From Aeromicrobium phragmitis (GTDB lineage Bacteria; Actinomycetota; Actinomycetes; Propionibacteriales; Nocardioidaceae): a stretch of 64,000 nucleotides of DNA. This document shows, one piece after another, positions 34,054-43,098 of this stretch (position 1 is the stretch's first letter; each line of letters begins with the position of its first letter). Under the pieces are notes generated by a model. It searched no databases. It was not told where the DNA came from and worked only from the letters and a program-made list of their open reading frames with translations. The translations under genes were made by a program, and so were the position numbers. The stretch covers positions 247,206 to 311,205 of the forward strand of contig NZ_RDBF01000004.1 of NCBI RefSeq assembly GCF_003674095.1. Direction: 5' to 3'.

Positions 34054-35622
34054 GTGAACCTGAGCGATTACCTCCGGGATGCCGCCCGCGACGAGCCCGA
34101 TGGCGTCGCGCTGATCGAGCCGCGCACGGACCGCGAACTCACCTGGGCGGAGCTCGACCACTGGGTCGATCGCGTGGCGCAGACGTTGCTGGGGCACGGC
34201 CTCGTCGCCGGCCACCGCGTGGCGCTCGTGATGACCAACGGCATCGACGTGGCCGTCGCGTACTTGGCCGTCCTGCGCGGCGGTATGGTCGCCGTCCCGC
34301 TCAATCCCCGCGCGACCTCCCGTGAGCTGAGCCGCGTGGTCGCGGACTGTCAGCCCAAGCTGATCGTCGCCGACGCCGACTCGATCGCGCAGGTGCGCGC
34401 CAGCGACACCAGGGGAGCGCTCGTCGTGGTGCACCGGGCGGCGCCCGACGACGGCGAGCTGCGGTTCGCCGACCTTCTGCAGCGTGCCTCCTCGCAGACC
34501 CCCGTGGCGCCCGCCGACCCCGAATCGCTCGCGGTCGTGCTCTACACCTCGGGAGCCACCGGCCTGCCGCGTGGCGCGCAGCTGACCCACCGCGCCCTCG
34601 TGGCCAATATCGAGCAGGTGGCCCGGGTCGAACCCGCGGTCATCGGCTCCGGCGACCTGGTGCTCGGGCTCCTGCCGCTGTTCCACGTGTACGGGCTCAA
34701 CGCGGTCCTCGGACAGGCATTGCGGATGAGAGCGACGGTGGTGCTCATCGAGGGCTTCGACCCCGATGCCGTCCTGACCCTCATCGAAGCCCGCGGCATC
34801 ACCGTGGTGCCGATCGCCCCTCCCGTCATCGCCGCGTGGGCCGGCCGCGACGGTGCCCGCGAGGCACTCGCCGGCGTCCGACTCGTGCTGTCCGGGGCCT
34901 CCCCGCTGGATCCCGACCTCGCCGAGGACTTCGCGCGTGCCACCGGCCACCGTGTGCAGCAGGGATACGGCCTCACCGAGGCGAGTCCGGTCGTCACCGC
35001 CACCCTCGTGCGCCCCGACGTCCCCCGCCACCCGTACAGCGTCGGCTGGCCGGTTCCGGGAGTCGAACTCGAACTGCGCGACGCGCTGGGCAAGCCGGCA
35101 GCCCCCGGTGACCCGGCGCAGATCTGGATCCGCGGTGACAACCTCTTCTCGGGATACTGGCCTGACGGCGACGAGGGCCCGGACGCGGACGGCTGGTTCG
35201 GCACCGGCGACCTCGGCATCCTCGACGAGCACGGGGCGCTCGCGCTCGTCGACCGGCTGCGCGAGCTGGTCCTGGTGTCCGGATTCAACGTCTACCCCTC
35301 CGAGGTCGAGGAGGTGGTGGCTCACGTGCCCGGCGTGGAGCAGGTCGCCGTGGTCGGCATGCCCGACGAACGCACCGGCGAGGCGGTCGTCGCGTTCGTC
35401 GTCGCCACCGACGATGCTCCCGACGAGGACGAGCTCATCGAGCGGATCGACGCCGCCTGCCGGGAGAACCTCGCGCGCTTCAAGGTGCCGTCGCGGATCG
35501 TCGTGGTGGCGGGCTTGCCGCACTCGCCCACGGGCAAGGTGGCGAAGGGACGGCTCCGCGCCCTCGTTCGTGGCGAGGAGTTGGGGCTCAGCCCCGAGGA
35601 CACCGCAAGGAGTGGCTCGTGA
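34054..35622 (+). CDS. AMP-dependent acyl-CoA/acyl-acid ligase
   Basis: A 522-residue adenylate-forming enzyme. Core motifs are A3 YTSGATGLPRG (the usual TTG is ATG-like SGATG), A5 GYGLTEASPV, A7 GWFGTGDLGI, A8 RLRELVLVSGFNVYPSEVEE and the catalytic lysine in SPTGKVAKGRLR near the end. The set and order fit a medium/long-chain fatty-acyl-CoA ligase; no carrier domain is attached. The start is GTG 34054 with GAGG seven bases upstream; a GTG two codons earlier is less well spaced. The stop overlaps the glutaredoxin gene by four bases. The substrate is not evident. Confidence 0.87.
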   Translation: MNLSDYLRDAARDEPDGVALIEPRTDRELTWAELDHWVDRVAQTLLGHGLVAGHRVALVMTNGIDVAVAYLAVLRGGMVAVPLNPRATSRELSRVVADCQPKLIVADADSIAQVRASDTRGALVVVHRAAPDDGELRFADLLQRASSQTPVAPADPESLAVVLYTSGATGLPRGAQLTHRALVANIEQVARVEPAVIGSGDLVLGLLPLFHVYGLNAVLGQALRMRATVVLIEGFDPDAVLTLIEARGITVVPIAPPVIAAWAGRDGAREALAGVRLVLSGASPLDPDLAEDFARATGHRVQQGYGLTEASPVVTATLVRPDVPRHPYSVGWPVPGVELELRDALGKPAAPGDPAQIWIRGDNLFSGYWPDGDEGPDADGWFGTGDLGILDEHGALALVDRLRELVLVSGFNVYPSEVEEVVAHVPGVEQVAVVGMPDERTGEAVVAFVVATDDAPDEDELIERIDAACRENLARFKVPSRIVVVAGLPHSPTGKVAKGRLRALVRGEELGLSPEDTARSGS

Positions 35623-35882
35623 CCGTTCCCGCTCATGCCGATGATGCCCGCGTCGTCCTCTACACGCGTGAGGGCTGCCACCTGTGCGAGGCGGCCGAAC
35701 ACATCGTCGCCGAGGTCGTCGCGGCCACCGGTGACGACTGGGTCCGGGTCGACATCGACACCGACCCGCAGCTGCGTGAACGCTTCTCCGAGCAGGTCCC
35801 GGTCACCTTCGTCGACGGCCGTCAGCACGATTTCTGGCGGGTCGATCCGGCCCGGCTCCGTGCGGCGCTGGAACGTGGCTGA
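35619..35882 (+). CDS. Glutaredoxin family protein
   Basis: An 87-residue thioredoxin-fold protein. The redox motif C20-H-L-C23 follows the first strand (VVLYTREGC), and the conserved cis-proline appears in QVPVTFVDGR. It lacks other domains. The GTG start overlaps the ligase gene. In Mycobacterium (Rv0508) and Streptomyces a similar gene also sits just before hemA or rex, so the linkage with haem genes is old. It may reduce a specific protein disulfide, for example in glutamyl-tRNA reductase; that is conjecture. Confidence 0.88.
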   Translation: MTVPAHADDARVVLYTREGCHLCEAAEHIVAEVVAATGDDWVRVDIDTDPQLRERFSEQVPVTFVDGRQHDFWRVDPARLRAALERG

Positions 35883-35905
35883 CGGTGCGGACGCCGTTCT
35901 CGATT

Positions 35906-35923
35906 TTGTGAACGCCTTCACCA
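35906..35923. promoter_or_regulatory. Rex operator (ROP) site upstream of rex-hemACDB
   Basis: TGTGAACGCCTTCACC (35907-35922) differs by only two bases from the palindromic Rex operator TGTGAACGCGTTCACA known from Streptomyces. It is 73 bp before the rex start. A plausible -10 (TAGACT, 35929-35934) lies just downstream, so bound Rex would block transcription of rex and the hem genes when NADH is low. Confidence 0.85.
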
Positions 35924-35995
35924 GCTCGTAGACTGTTCTAGCGCCTTCTGACAGTCCTGACAGGGCAAATCCCGGTCGTTCGGCGCAGGAGAACT

Positions 35996-36697
35996 GTGAC
36001 ATTACTTCCGCGTAGTACCCGGCTGACGGGTGCCTCGACGACCGACCGTGGCCTCCCCAACGCCACCGTCGCTCGTCTCCCGCTCTATCTGCGGGCACTC
36101 ACGCAGCTGCGGGCGACCGGATCGGCGACCTGTTCGTCCGATCAGCTCGCCGAAGCCACCGGAGTCTCCTCAGCCAACGTGCGCAAGGACTTGTCGCATC
36201 TGGGATCCCACGGCACCCGCGGCGTCGGATACGACGTTGCCCACCTGCAGGCGGAGATCGCTCAGGCCATCGGGCAGACGCAGGAGTGGAACGTGGTGCT
36301 GATCGGTGCCGGCCACCTCGGGAAGGCCCTCGCCGCGTATCCGGGCTTCGCGTCGCGCGGCAGCCGCATCGTCGCGGTGGTCGATGCCGATCCAGAGCGG
36401 GTGGGGGAGCGGGTCGTCGACGGCCTCGCGATCGAATCGGCCGACGAGCTCGACGCGATCATTCGCGACCGCGCGGTGTCCATCGCGATCCTGGCCACGC
36501 CCACCCACGCGGCTCAGGAGGTCGCCGATCGGCTCGTCGCCGCCGGAGTCACGAGCATCCTGAATTTCGCACCCGTCGCGTTGCGGGTGCCTGACGGTGT
36601 CGACGTCCGCCAGGTCGACGTCGCCGCCGAACTGCAGATCCTGGCGTATCACGAGCAGCGCAAGAGCTCGCCACGAGAGGAGGCGGTGTCCGGATGA
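35996..36697 (+). CDS. rex: Redox-sensing transcriptional repressor Rex
   Basis: Senses the NADH/NAD+ ratio and represses respiratory genes when NADH is low. The 233-residue protein has an N-terminal winged helix (about 25-85) with SSDQLAEATGVSSANVRKDL as the HTH. A Rossmann domain follows with GAGHLG at 104-109 and the C-terminal swapped helix. The GTG at 35996 lies 73 bp after a near-perfect Rex operator, so it is autoregulated. The stop overlaps hemA by four bases. The rex-hemACD arrangement is the one established in Streptomyces coelicolor. Mycobacterium lacks a rex gene at the equivalent locus. Confidence 0.96.
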   Translation: MTLLPRSTRLTGASTTDRGLPNATVARLPLYLRALTQLRATGSATCSSDQLAEATGVSSANVRKDLSHLGSHGTRGVGYDVAHLQAEIAQAIGQTQEWNVVLIGAGHLGKALAAYPGFASRGSRIVAVVDADPERVGERVVDGLAIESADELDAIIRDRAVSIAILATPTHAAQEVADRLVAAGVTSILNFAPVALRVPDGVDVRQVDVAAELQILAYHEQRKSSPREEAVSG

Positions 36698-37992
36698 GCG
36701 TCCTCGTCGTCGGGATGTCGCACAAGTCCGCCCCGGTCGACCTGCTGGAGCGGGTCTCGCTCGATACCGATGCCGGTGTCAAGCTGTCGCATCGGGTGCT
36801 GGAGAACGACTACGTCAGTGAGTCGGTGGTGATCTCCACGTGCAACCGCGTCGAGATCTATGTCGAGGCCGAGCGTTTCCACGGCGCCGTCGACGAGGTC
36901 TCGCGCCTGCTCGCCGAGCACGCCGGTCTCGGTCGCGACGAACTCGTGCGCAACGTCTACGTCCACTACGACGAGGCGGCCGTCGCCCACCTGTTCGGCG
37001 TCGCCTCCGGGATGGACTCGATGATCCTCGGCGAAAGCCAGATCCTCGGCCAGGTGCGTGATGCGCTCCAGCAGGCGCAGGCCGAGTCGACCGTGGGATC
37101 GGCCCTCAACGCCCTGTTCCAGCAGGCGCTGCGCATCGGCAAGCGGGGCCACGCGGAGACCGGCATCGACCGGCTCGCGCCGTCGATCGTCACCGCGGGC
37201 TTCGAAGCAGCCGGCGACATCGTGGCCGACGCCGAGACCCGTTTCCTGGTCGCCGGCGCCGGCACCATGTCGAGCCTCGCCGTCCGCACGCTCATCGAGC
37301 GGGGCGTGGATCCGCAGCGGATCTGGGTCGCCAACCGCACGTTCCAGCGCGCCTTCGAGCTGGTGGCCGCGTTCGGCGTCAGTGCCGTGCGCTGGGAGTC
37401 CCTCGACGTCGAACTCGCCGGCGCCGACGTCCTCATCACCTGCACGGGTGCCACCGGCGTCGTGTTCGATACCGAGCGGGTCGAGCGTGCCACGCAGGGC
37501 CGCTCGCTGACCGTCATCGACCTCGCCCTCCCGCGTGACGTCGCCCCGCAGGTGCGTGACCTGCCCGGCGTCACGGTCGTCGACCTCGACGTCCTCAAGC
37601 GCCAGGCCGCCAACGCCGAGCTCGCCGACGACGTCCGTCAGGTGCAGGACATCGTCGAGGACGAGGTCCGCAGCTTCCTGGCCGCCAAGACGGCGTCCAA
37701 GGTCACGCCCACCGTGGTCGCGCTGCGCAGCATGGCCACCGACGTGGTGAGCGCGGAGGCCGAGCGGCTCGAGGCCCGCCTCGGCGCGGCGGTCGACGAC
37801 GCCGCTCGCAAGGAGATCCGGCAGGCGCTGCGGCGCGTCGCCGAGAAGCTCATCCACGCCCCGACCGTGCGGGTCAAGCAGCTCGTCGACGGGCCCGAGG
37901 GGCTCACCTACGCCGATGCGCTGGCCGACCTCTTCGCCCTGGATCCCGGCGCGGTCTCGGCCGTGACGACGGTCGGAGGTGAGACCACATGA
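36694..37992 (+). CDS. hemA: Glutamyl-tRNA reductase
   Basis: First committed step of C5 haem synthesis: NADPH-dependent reduction of glutamyl-tRNA to glutamate-1-semialdehyde. At 432 residues it is normal. The catalytic Cys50 sits in [12 protein letters not shown], the substrate loop [16 protein letters not shown] lies at about 108-123, and the NADPH domain contains [14 protein letters not shown]-terminal dimerisation helix follows. The ATG overlaps rex, and the stop overlaps hemC, so the genes are translated in series. Its partner HemL is encoded separately about 7 kb downstream. Confidence 0.97.
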   Translation: MSVLVVGMSHKSAPVDLLERVSLDTDAGVKLSHRVLENDYVSESVVISTCNRVEIYVEAERFHGAVDEVSRLLAEHAGLGRDELVRNVYVHYDEAAVAHLFGVASGMDSMILGESQILGQVRDALQQAQAESTVGSALNALFQQALRIGKRGHAETGIDRLAPSIVTAGFEAAGDIVADAETRFLVAGAGTMSSLAVRTLIERGVDPQRIWVANRTFQRAFELVAAFGVSAVRWESLDVELAGADVLITCTGATGVVFDTERVERATQGRSLTVIDLALPRDVAPQVRDLPGVTVVDLDVLKRQAANAELADDVRQVQDIVEDEVRSFLAAKTASKVTPTVVALRSMATDVVSAEAERLEARLGAAVDDAARKEIRQALRRVAEKLIHAPTVRVKQLVDGPEGLTYADALADLFALDPGAVSAVTTVGGETT

Positions 37993-38915
37993 CGACGCTG
38001 CGGCTGGGGACTCGTGGCAGCGAACTCGCCGTCACCCAGTCCTCGCACATCGCCGATCGGCTGCGCGCCGAGACCGGTGTCGAGGTCGAACTGGTCACCA
38101 TCAGCACGCTCGGCGACCGTTCGTCGGCACCGCTGACCACGTTCGGCGGTCAGGGTGTGTTCGTCGCCGCCGTGCGTGAGGCCCTCGCGGCCGGTGAGGT
38201 CGATCTCGCGGTGCACTCGCTCAAGGACCTCCCGACCGCGCCGGATCCCCGCCTCGCGCTCGCCGCGATCCCCGTGCGCGAGGACCCGCGCGACGCCCTC
38301 GTCGCCCGTGACGGTCTCACCCTCGGGGAACTGCCGTCCGGTGCTCGCATCGGCACCGGCTCGCCGCGCCGGGTGAGCCAACTCAACGCCCTCGGACTCG
38401 GCGTCGAGACGGTCCCGCTGCGGGGCAATGTCGATACCCGGCTCGGCAAGGTCACGTCCGGCGAGCTGGACGCGGTCGTGCTCGCCCGGGCCGGACTGTC
38501 CCGACTCGGCCGGGTCGACGTCGTCACCGAGGCGATCGACCCGATCCAGATGCTTCCAGCGCCGGGGCAGGGGGCCCTGGCTTGTGAGTGCCGCGTCGAC
38601 GACGACGCGACCATTCGCCTGCTCGCCGTGCTCGACGATCCCGCCACCCGGGCCGCCGTGACCGCCGAGCGCAGCCTCCTCGCGACCCTCGAGGCCGGCT
38701 GCAGTGCTCCTGTGGGAGCGCTCGCGGAGATCGTCAACGACGGCGAGGAGCTGTGGCTCCGGGCCGTCGTCGGGGAGATCTCCGGAGCACCGTCCATCCG
38801 CTTGTCCGCCAGCGGCTCGCCCGACGAGGCCATGGCGATCGGGGAGCGTCTCGCTGCCGAGATGCTCGCCGAAGGGGCCGACGAGCTGGTGCACGCCAGT
38901 ACGACCGCCCGATGA
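37989..38915 (+). CDS. hemC: Porphobilinogen deaminase (hydroxymethylbilane synthase)
   Basis: Joins four porphobilinogen units into hydroxymethylbilane in the cytoplasm. The 308-residue protein has the dipyrromethane-cofactor cysteine Cys238 in [10 protein letters not shown]. The catalytic aspartate region HSLKDLPT is at about 76-83, and the arginine-rich cofactor pocket ([11 protein letters not shown]) at 122-132. The ATG overlaps the hemA stop by four bases. The next gene starts shortly after, so haem genes are in tight register. Confidence 0.97.
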   Translation: MTTLRLGTRGSELAVTQSSHIADRLRAETGVEVELVTISTLGDRSSAPLTTFGGQGVFVAAVREALAAGEVDLAVHSLKDLPTAPDPRLALAAIPVREDPRDALVARDGLTLGELPSGARIGTGSPRRVSQLNALGLGVETVPLRGNVDTRLGKVTSGELDAVVLARAGLSRLGRVDVVTEAIDPIQMLPAPGQGALACECRVDDDATIRLLAVLDDPATRAAVTAERSLLATLEAGCSAPVGALAEIVNDGEELWLRAVVGEISGAPSIRLSASGSPDEAMAIGERLAAEMLAEGADELVHASTTAR

Positions 38916-38944
38916 AGACCAGGCAGAACGAGAAAAGGAACACC

Positions 38945-40561
38945 GTGACCACCACCACCGCCATGGATGCGCCCGTGACGCCCGCGACGACTCCGACGCC
39001 GGCCCTCGGCCAGGTGAGCTTCGTCGGCGCCGGCCCGGGCGACGCCAGTCTGCTGACGGTGCGGGCCACCGAGCTGCTCGCAACGGCCGACGTCGTCATC
39101 GTCGAGACCCCCGAACAAGCTCAGCTCGTCACCACCGACGCCGAGATCGTCGACGCCGGCCGCGCCGAGGACGGCACCGAGCTCTCCCACGCCGCTCGGT
39201 CCAAGCTCGTCGTCAAGCACGCCAAGAACGGCAAGCACGTGGTCCGGCTCATGGTCGGCGATCCGTTCACCTACTCCACCGGCCCCGAGGAGGCGCTCGC
39301 GTGCAGCAAGGCGGGTATCCGCTTCGAGATCATCCCGGGCGTCTCGTCGGTCTCCGCCGTGCCCGCGTACGCCGGTGTCCCGCTGACCAACCGCCAGCAC
39401 CGTGAGTTCACCGTGGTGAGCGTCGGCGACGGCGTCATCGACTGGAACGACCACGCCGGCGACGACACGCTCGTGCTGCTCTCCGCGGTCGGCCGCATCG
39501 GCGAGGTCGCGAAGGGCCTCGTCGCCGCCGGCCGCTCCGAGGACACCCAGGTCGCGATGACCCGGGTCGGCACCACCACGGAGCAGACGACGGTCGTCTC
39601 GACCCTCAAGGACATCGCTGCCGACGCGAAGGCGGCCAAGATGACGTCCCCGGCGATCACCGTCGTCGGCGAAGTGGTCGCCATGCGCGAGGCGCTCTCG
39701 TGGTTCGAGACCAAGCCGCTGTACGGCTGGCGCATCCTGGTTCCGCGCACCAAGGAGCAGTCCGCCGGACTCGCCCAGCGGCTGCGCGGTTACGGCGCCG
39801 TGTCCGAGGAAGTCCCGACGATCTCGGTCGAGCCGCCGCGCAACCCGCAGCAGATGGACAAGGCCGTTCGCGGTCTCGTCGAGGGTCGCTACGAGTGGAT
39901 CGCGTTCACGAGCGTCAACGCGGTCAAGGCCGTGCGGGAGAAGTTCGAGGAGTACGGCCTCGACGCTCGCGCCTTCTCCGGCCTGAAGATCGCCGCGGTC
40001 GGCGAGAAGACCGCCGAGGCCATCTCGCAGTGGGGCATCCGCGCCGACCTCGTGCCGAGCGGTGAGCAGTCGGCTCGCGGTCTGCTCGAGGACTGGCCGC
40101 CCTACGACGAGCTCCTGGACCCGATCAACCGCGTGTTCCTGCCGCGGGCGGACATCGCGACGGAGACCCTCGTGGCCGGGCTCGTCGAGCTCGGTTGGGA
40201 GGTCGACGACGTGACGGCCTACCGCACCGTCCGGGCCGCGCCGCCGCCGGCACCCACCCGCGAGGCGATCAAGACGGGCAAGTTCGACGCCGTCATGTTC
40301 ACGTCGAGCTCGACCGTCCGCAACCTCGTGGGCATCGCCGGCAAGCCGCACCAGTCGACGATCATCGCCTGCATCGGCCCGGCGACGGCCAAGACCGCCG
40401 AGGAGCACGGCCTGCGGGTCGACGTTCTCGCGGACAAGCCGTCGGTCGAGGTGCTCGCCGACGCGCTCGCCGAGTTCGGTGCGCGCCGCCGCGATGCACT
40501 CATCGAGGCCGGTGAGCCGGTGACCAAGCCCTCGCAGCGCACCAAGCGCCGCAAGAGCTGA
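38945..40561 (+). CDS. hemD: Uroporphyrinogen-III synthase fused to a uroporphyrinogen methyltransferase-like domain
   Basis: A two-domain protein of 538 residues. The N-terminal 240 residues resemble SUMT (CobA/CysG): [29 protein letters not shown] and [20 protein letters not shown]. However, the usual GDPFxFGRGGEE is altered to [12 protein letters not shown], so methyltransferase activity is doubtful. The C-terminal 260 residues are HemD, which cyclises hydroxymethylbilane ([28 protein letters not shown] and [12 protein letters not shown]). The start GTG 38945 has AAAAGGA five bases upstream; an in-frame ATG at 38912 overlaps hemC and is an alternative. Such fusions are usual in actinobacteria. 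Confidence 0.93.
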   Translation: MTTTTAMDAPVTPATTPTPALGQVSFVGAGPGDASLLTVRATELLATADVVIVETPEQAQLVTTDAEIVDAGRAEDGTELSHAARSKLVVKHAKNGKHVVRLMVGDPFTYSTGPEEALACSKAGIRFEIIPGVSSVSAVPAYAGVPLTNRQHREFTVVSVGDGVIDWNDHAGDDTLVLLSAVGRIGEVAKGLVAAGRSEDTQVAMTRVGTTTEQTTVVSTLKDIAADAKAAKMTSPAITVVGEVVAMREALSWFETKPLYGWRILVPRTKEQSAGLAQRLRGYGAVSEEVPTISVEPPRNPQQMDKAVRGLVEGRYEWIAFTSVNAVKAVREKFEEYGLDARAFSGLKIAAVGEKTAEAISQWGIRADLVPSGEQSARGLLEDWPPYDELLDPINRVFLPRADIATETLVAGLVELGWEVDDVTAYRTVRAAPPPAPTREAIKTGKFDAVMFTSSSTVRNLVGIAGKPHQSTIIACIGPATAKTAEEHGLRVDVLADKPSVEVLADALAEFGARRRDALIEAGEPVTKPSQRTKRRKS

Positions 40562-41532
40562 TGTTCCCGGTCGACCGTCCACGGCGGTTGCGGGCCACCC
40601 CCGCGATGCGTTCGCTGGTTCGCGAGACGCGGCTCGATCCATCGCAGCTCGTGCTGCCGATGTTCGTCGCCGAGGGTCTCGCGGAACCGCGACCCATCGC
40701 CAGCATGCCCGGGGTCGTGCAGCACACGCGCGACTCCGCCCGCCGGGCCTACGCCGAGGCGGCCGAGCTGGGGCTCGGTGGCGTCATGCTGTTCGGGGTG
40801 CCCGAGCACAAGGACGCCGTCGGTTCCGGTGCCGTCGACCCGAACGGCATCCTCAACCTCGCGATCGCCGACGCGCGATCCGAGGTCGGGGACGCCACCG
40901 TGGTGATGGCCGACCTGTGTCTCGATGAGTTCACCGATCACGGCCATTGCGGTGTGCTCGACGGCCAGGGTCGCGTGGACAACGACGCGACGCTCGACAT
41001 CTACGCGCAGATGGGCGTCGTCCAGGCGGAAGCCGGTGCGCACGTGGTGGGCCCGAGCGGGATGATGGACGGCCAGGTCGGGCGCATCCGCGCCGAGCTG
41101 GACGCCGCCGGCCACACGGACACGGTGATCCTGGCGTACGCCGCCAAGTACGCCTCGGCCTTCTACGGTCCGTTTCGGGAGGCGGTGGACTCGTCCCTGC
41201 AGGGTGATCGCCGTACGTACCAGCAGGACCCGGCGAACGCGCGGGAGGCCGTTCGCGAGGTGCTGCTCGATCTCGCCGAGGGTGCCGACATCGTCATGGT
41301 CAAGCCGGCGTTGTCCTATCTCGATCTCATCGCCGAGGTGCGCCGCGAGGCCGACGTGCCCGTCGCGGCGTACAACGTCTCCGGCGAGTACTCGATGGTC
41401 GAGGCCGCCGCGGCGCAAGGCTGGATCGACCGCGAACGGGCGATCGACGAGTCGGTGCTCTCGATCCGCCGTGCGGGCGCGGACATCGTGCTGACCTACT
41501 GGGCAGCGGAGATCGCGAAGCGTCTGCACTGA
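40561..41532 (+). CDS. hemB: Delta-aminolevulinic acid dehydratase (porphobilinogen synthase)
   Basis: Condenses two 5-aminolevulinates to porphobilinogen. The 323-residue TIM-barrel enzyme has the two Schiff-base lysines Lys196 ([14 protein letters not shown]) and Lys248 ([11 protein letters not shown]). The metal site reads [14 protein letters not shown]: Cys120 and Cys130 are kept, but the middle zinc cysteine of the classic type is Asp122, as I recall for mycobacterial HemB. The ATG shares one base with the hemD stop. A short hairpin follows the stop. It is the last gene of the rex-hem operon. Confidence 0.97.
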   Translation: MFPVDRPRRLRATPAMRSLVRETRLDPSQLVLPMFVAEGLAEPRPIASMPGVVQHTRDSARRAYAEAAELGLGGVMLFGVPEHKDAVGSGAVDPNGILNLAIADARSEVGDATVVMADLCLDEFTDHGHCGVLDGQGRVDNDATLDIYAQMGVVQAEAGAHVVGPSGMMDGQVGRIRAELDAAGHTDTVILAYAAKYASAFYGPFREAVDSSLQGDRRTYQQDPANAREAVREVLLDLAEGADIVMVKPALSYLDLIAEVRREADVPVAAYNVSGEYSMVEAAAAQGWIDRERAIDESVLSIRRAGADIVLTYWAAEIAKRLH

Positions 41533-41550
41533 GCCCGTCCTGACCGGGCT
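41532..41550. terminator. Candidate terminator after hemB
   Basis: AGCCCG and CGGGCT form a six-pair stem with a seven-base loop exactly between the convergent stops of hemB and the HNH gene. Short, and without a T-tract. Confidence 0.45.
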
Positions 41551-42703
41551 ATTCGGTCAGGATGGTGCCGCCGACGTCCCACGCCCAGCCGTCGTCGTGC
41601 TCGATGGGGACGGCGTGGTCGAAGGTTTTGAGCTTGTGGTGGGTTCGGCATAGTGCCCAGAGGTTGTCGGCGCAGGTTTGGCCGTTCGGCCAGGGTTCTC
41701 GGTGGTCGAGGTCGCAGTTGGTGGCTTTGGTGGTGCATCCGGGGTATCGGCAGGTTCCGTCGCGGTAGCGGATGGCGTTCCGTAGATGCTCGGGTGGTGA
41801 GTATCCGCGGTAGCTGGCGGCGAGAACATCGTCCTTCTCGTCGACGAGAAGTCGGTACCAGAACGGGTTGCCGCTGGTGGCGAGCATGCGGAGCACGCTG
41901 GCGGGGATGAACCAGTCGCGATTCGCGCTGATCGCGGGCTGATCATCGACTCCGGCGAGCGTGGACGCGGGAACCATGACACCGATCGCGAGATTCGGGG
42001 TGCGTGCCGGCTCGTTGTCCGGGTCGATGCGGTCGAGTGCGTCGACGAACAGATCGGCGCGGCGCTGATGCATGGTGCGGTCGTCGTCGGTGAGTGCTTT
42101 GGCGGCGTGGTCGAGCCGCTGATCGATCCCCGCCAACACATACGACGGCAGGTTCTCGGCATACAGGCTGCCGGTGCCGTCCTCATCATGGTGAATGGTC
42201 ACGGACCGTTCGGCGACGATCTCCTCATACCGCTTCTCGGTCTCGTCGGGTTCGACCCGGGCGATGAACCGCCGCATCCACTGGCGCAGTTCGCCGGTGG
42301 TGTGCGTCGCGGCGTAGGCGACGACTTGTCGGTCAAGTTTGGCCACCGACCGTTCCTCGGTGAGTTTCCAGGCGCCGGCTGCGATGATCGATACCCGCGC
42401 CGCATCCAACTCGCCGTCACCGAACGCCGCCCACACGGTGGGGAGGCTATCCCGAGCGGTCTCGGCTTCGTGGATGCGGCTCGCGACCTGATGCTCGGAC
42501 CAGCCGTTCGCCTGGGCGACCACCGACCGCACCGCCGCAAACGCGAGGTCCTGCTGCCGCGGCTCAACGTCCCGCTCGATCCGAGCCTTTTCGGTATCGA
42601 GGAAGTCGAGCATCGACGACCAGATCCGGTGCTCGGTACGGGCACGCTCGACCTGCAGGTCACCCATGAAGGTGAGTCGCTGGTCGCTCGTTTCCCCGAT
42701 CAT
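41549..42703 (-). CDS. 13E12-repeat family HNH endonuclease (DUF222 + HNH)
   Basis: A 384-residue protein of the REP13E12/DUF222 family. An N-terminal helical DUF222 region (about 20-260) is followed by a C-terminal HNH nuclease: CRYPGCTTKATNCDLDHREP, then NLWALCRTHHKLK, with zinc cysteines and the catalytic His in LDHREP intact. The ATG at 42703 is chosen; an ATG twelve codons later is possible. These genes are multicopy and considered selfish in many actinobacteria; activity of the family is largely untested. A close relative lies at the right end of the window, and both are bordered by the same palindromic repeats. Confidence 0.93.
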   Translation of the reverse strand: MIGETSDQRLTFMGDLQVERARTEHRIWSSMLDFLDTEKARIERDVEPRQQDLAFAAVRSVVAQANGWSEHQVASRIHEAETARDSLPTVWAAFGDGELDAARVSIIAAGAWKLTEERSVAKLDRQVVAYAATHTTGELRQWMRRFIARVEPDETEKRYEEIVAERSVTIHHDEDGTGSLYAENLPSYVLAGIDQRLDHAAKALTDDDRTMHQRRADLFVDALDRIDPDNEPARTPNLAIGVMVPASTLAGVDDQPAISANRDWFIPASVLRMLATSGNPFWYRLLVDEKDDVLAASYRGYSPPEHLRNAIRYRDGTCRYPGCTTKATNCDLDHREPWPNGQTCADNLWALCRTHHKLKTFDHAVPIEHDDGWAWDVGGTILTE

Positions 42704-42762
42704 GCTCCCAATCTAGAGAAGGCCACCGACACTTTTCGGCCCTTGTTCACAACGCTCAATAG

Positions 42763-43073
42763 ATGGTCTCGATACGCGGCTCGCAGAGCTCGCTGCTACT
42801 CGACCACCTAAACCGGTCGTAGGTGGTCGAGTAGGAGGTCGCTCAGCGACCGACGTATCGAGACCATGTTGCGTAAGGTGCGGTCTCGCTCCGTGGCGGC
42901 TACGCCCTCACTGCCACGGCTCCATTGCCCTCGTTCCTCGCCGCTACTCGACCACCTAAACCGGTCGTAGGTGGTCGAGTAGGCCGGAGCTCTGCGGAGG
43001 CCGTATCGAGACCACGTGGCGTGACGTGGTCTCGATACGCGTCTCGCAGAGCTCGCCGCTACTCGACCACCTA
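42763..43073. repeat. Cluster of palindromic repeat units (GTGGTCTCGATACG...CTACTCGACCACC)
   Basis: This fills most of the 395-base gap between the HNH gene and the transglycosylase-like gene. Units of about 47 bp start with (A)TGGTCTCGATACG and end with CTACTCGACCACCTA. They occur in alternating orientation: 42764-42810 (+), 42820-42866 (-), a degenerate one ending at 42958 (+), 42968-43015 (-) and 43026-43073 (+). Twice, head-on units meet as CTACTCGACCACCTA and TAGGTGGTCGAGTAG around the same nine-base spacer AACCGGTCG. Unit interiors form their own hairpins, for example GGTCGCTCAGCGACC. No gene is visible in the gap. Confidence 0.9.
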
Positions 43074-43098
43074 CGAACCCGCCTCGATCCCGGTCGCG

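Noticed and set aside
42763..43073. CRISPR array
   Set aside because: Units alternate in orientation, are not separated by unique spacers of constant length, and no cas genes are nearby.
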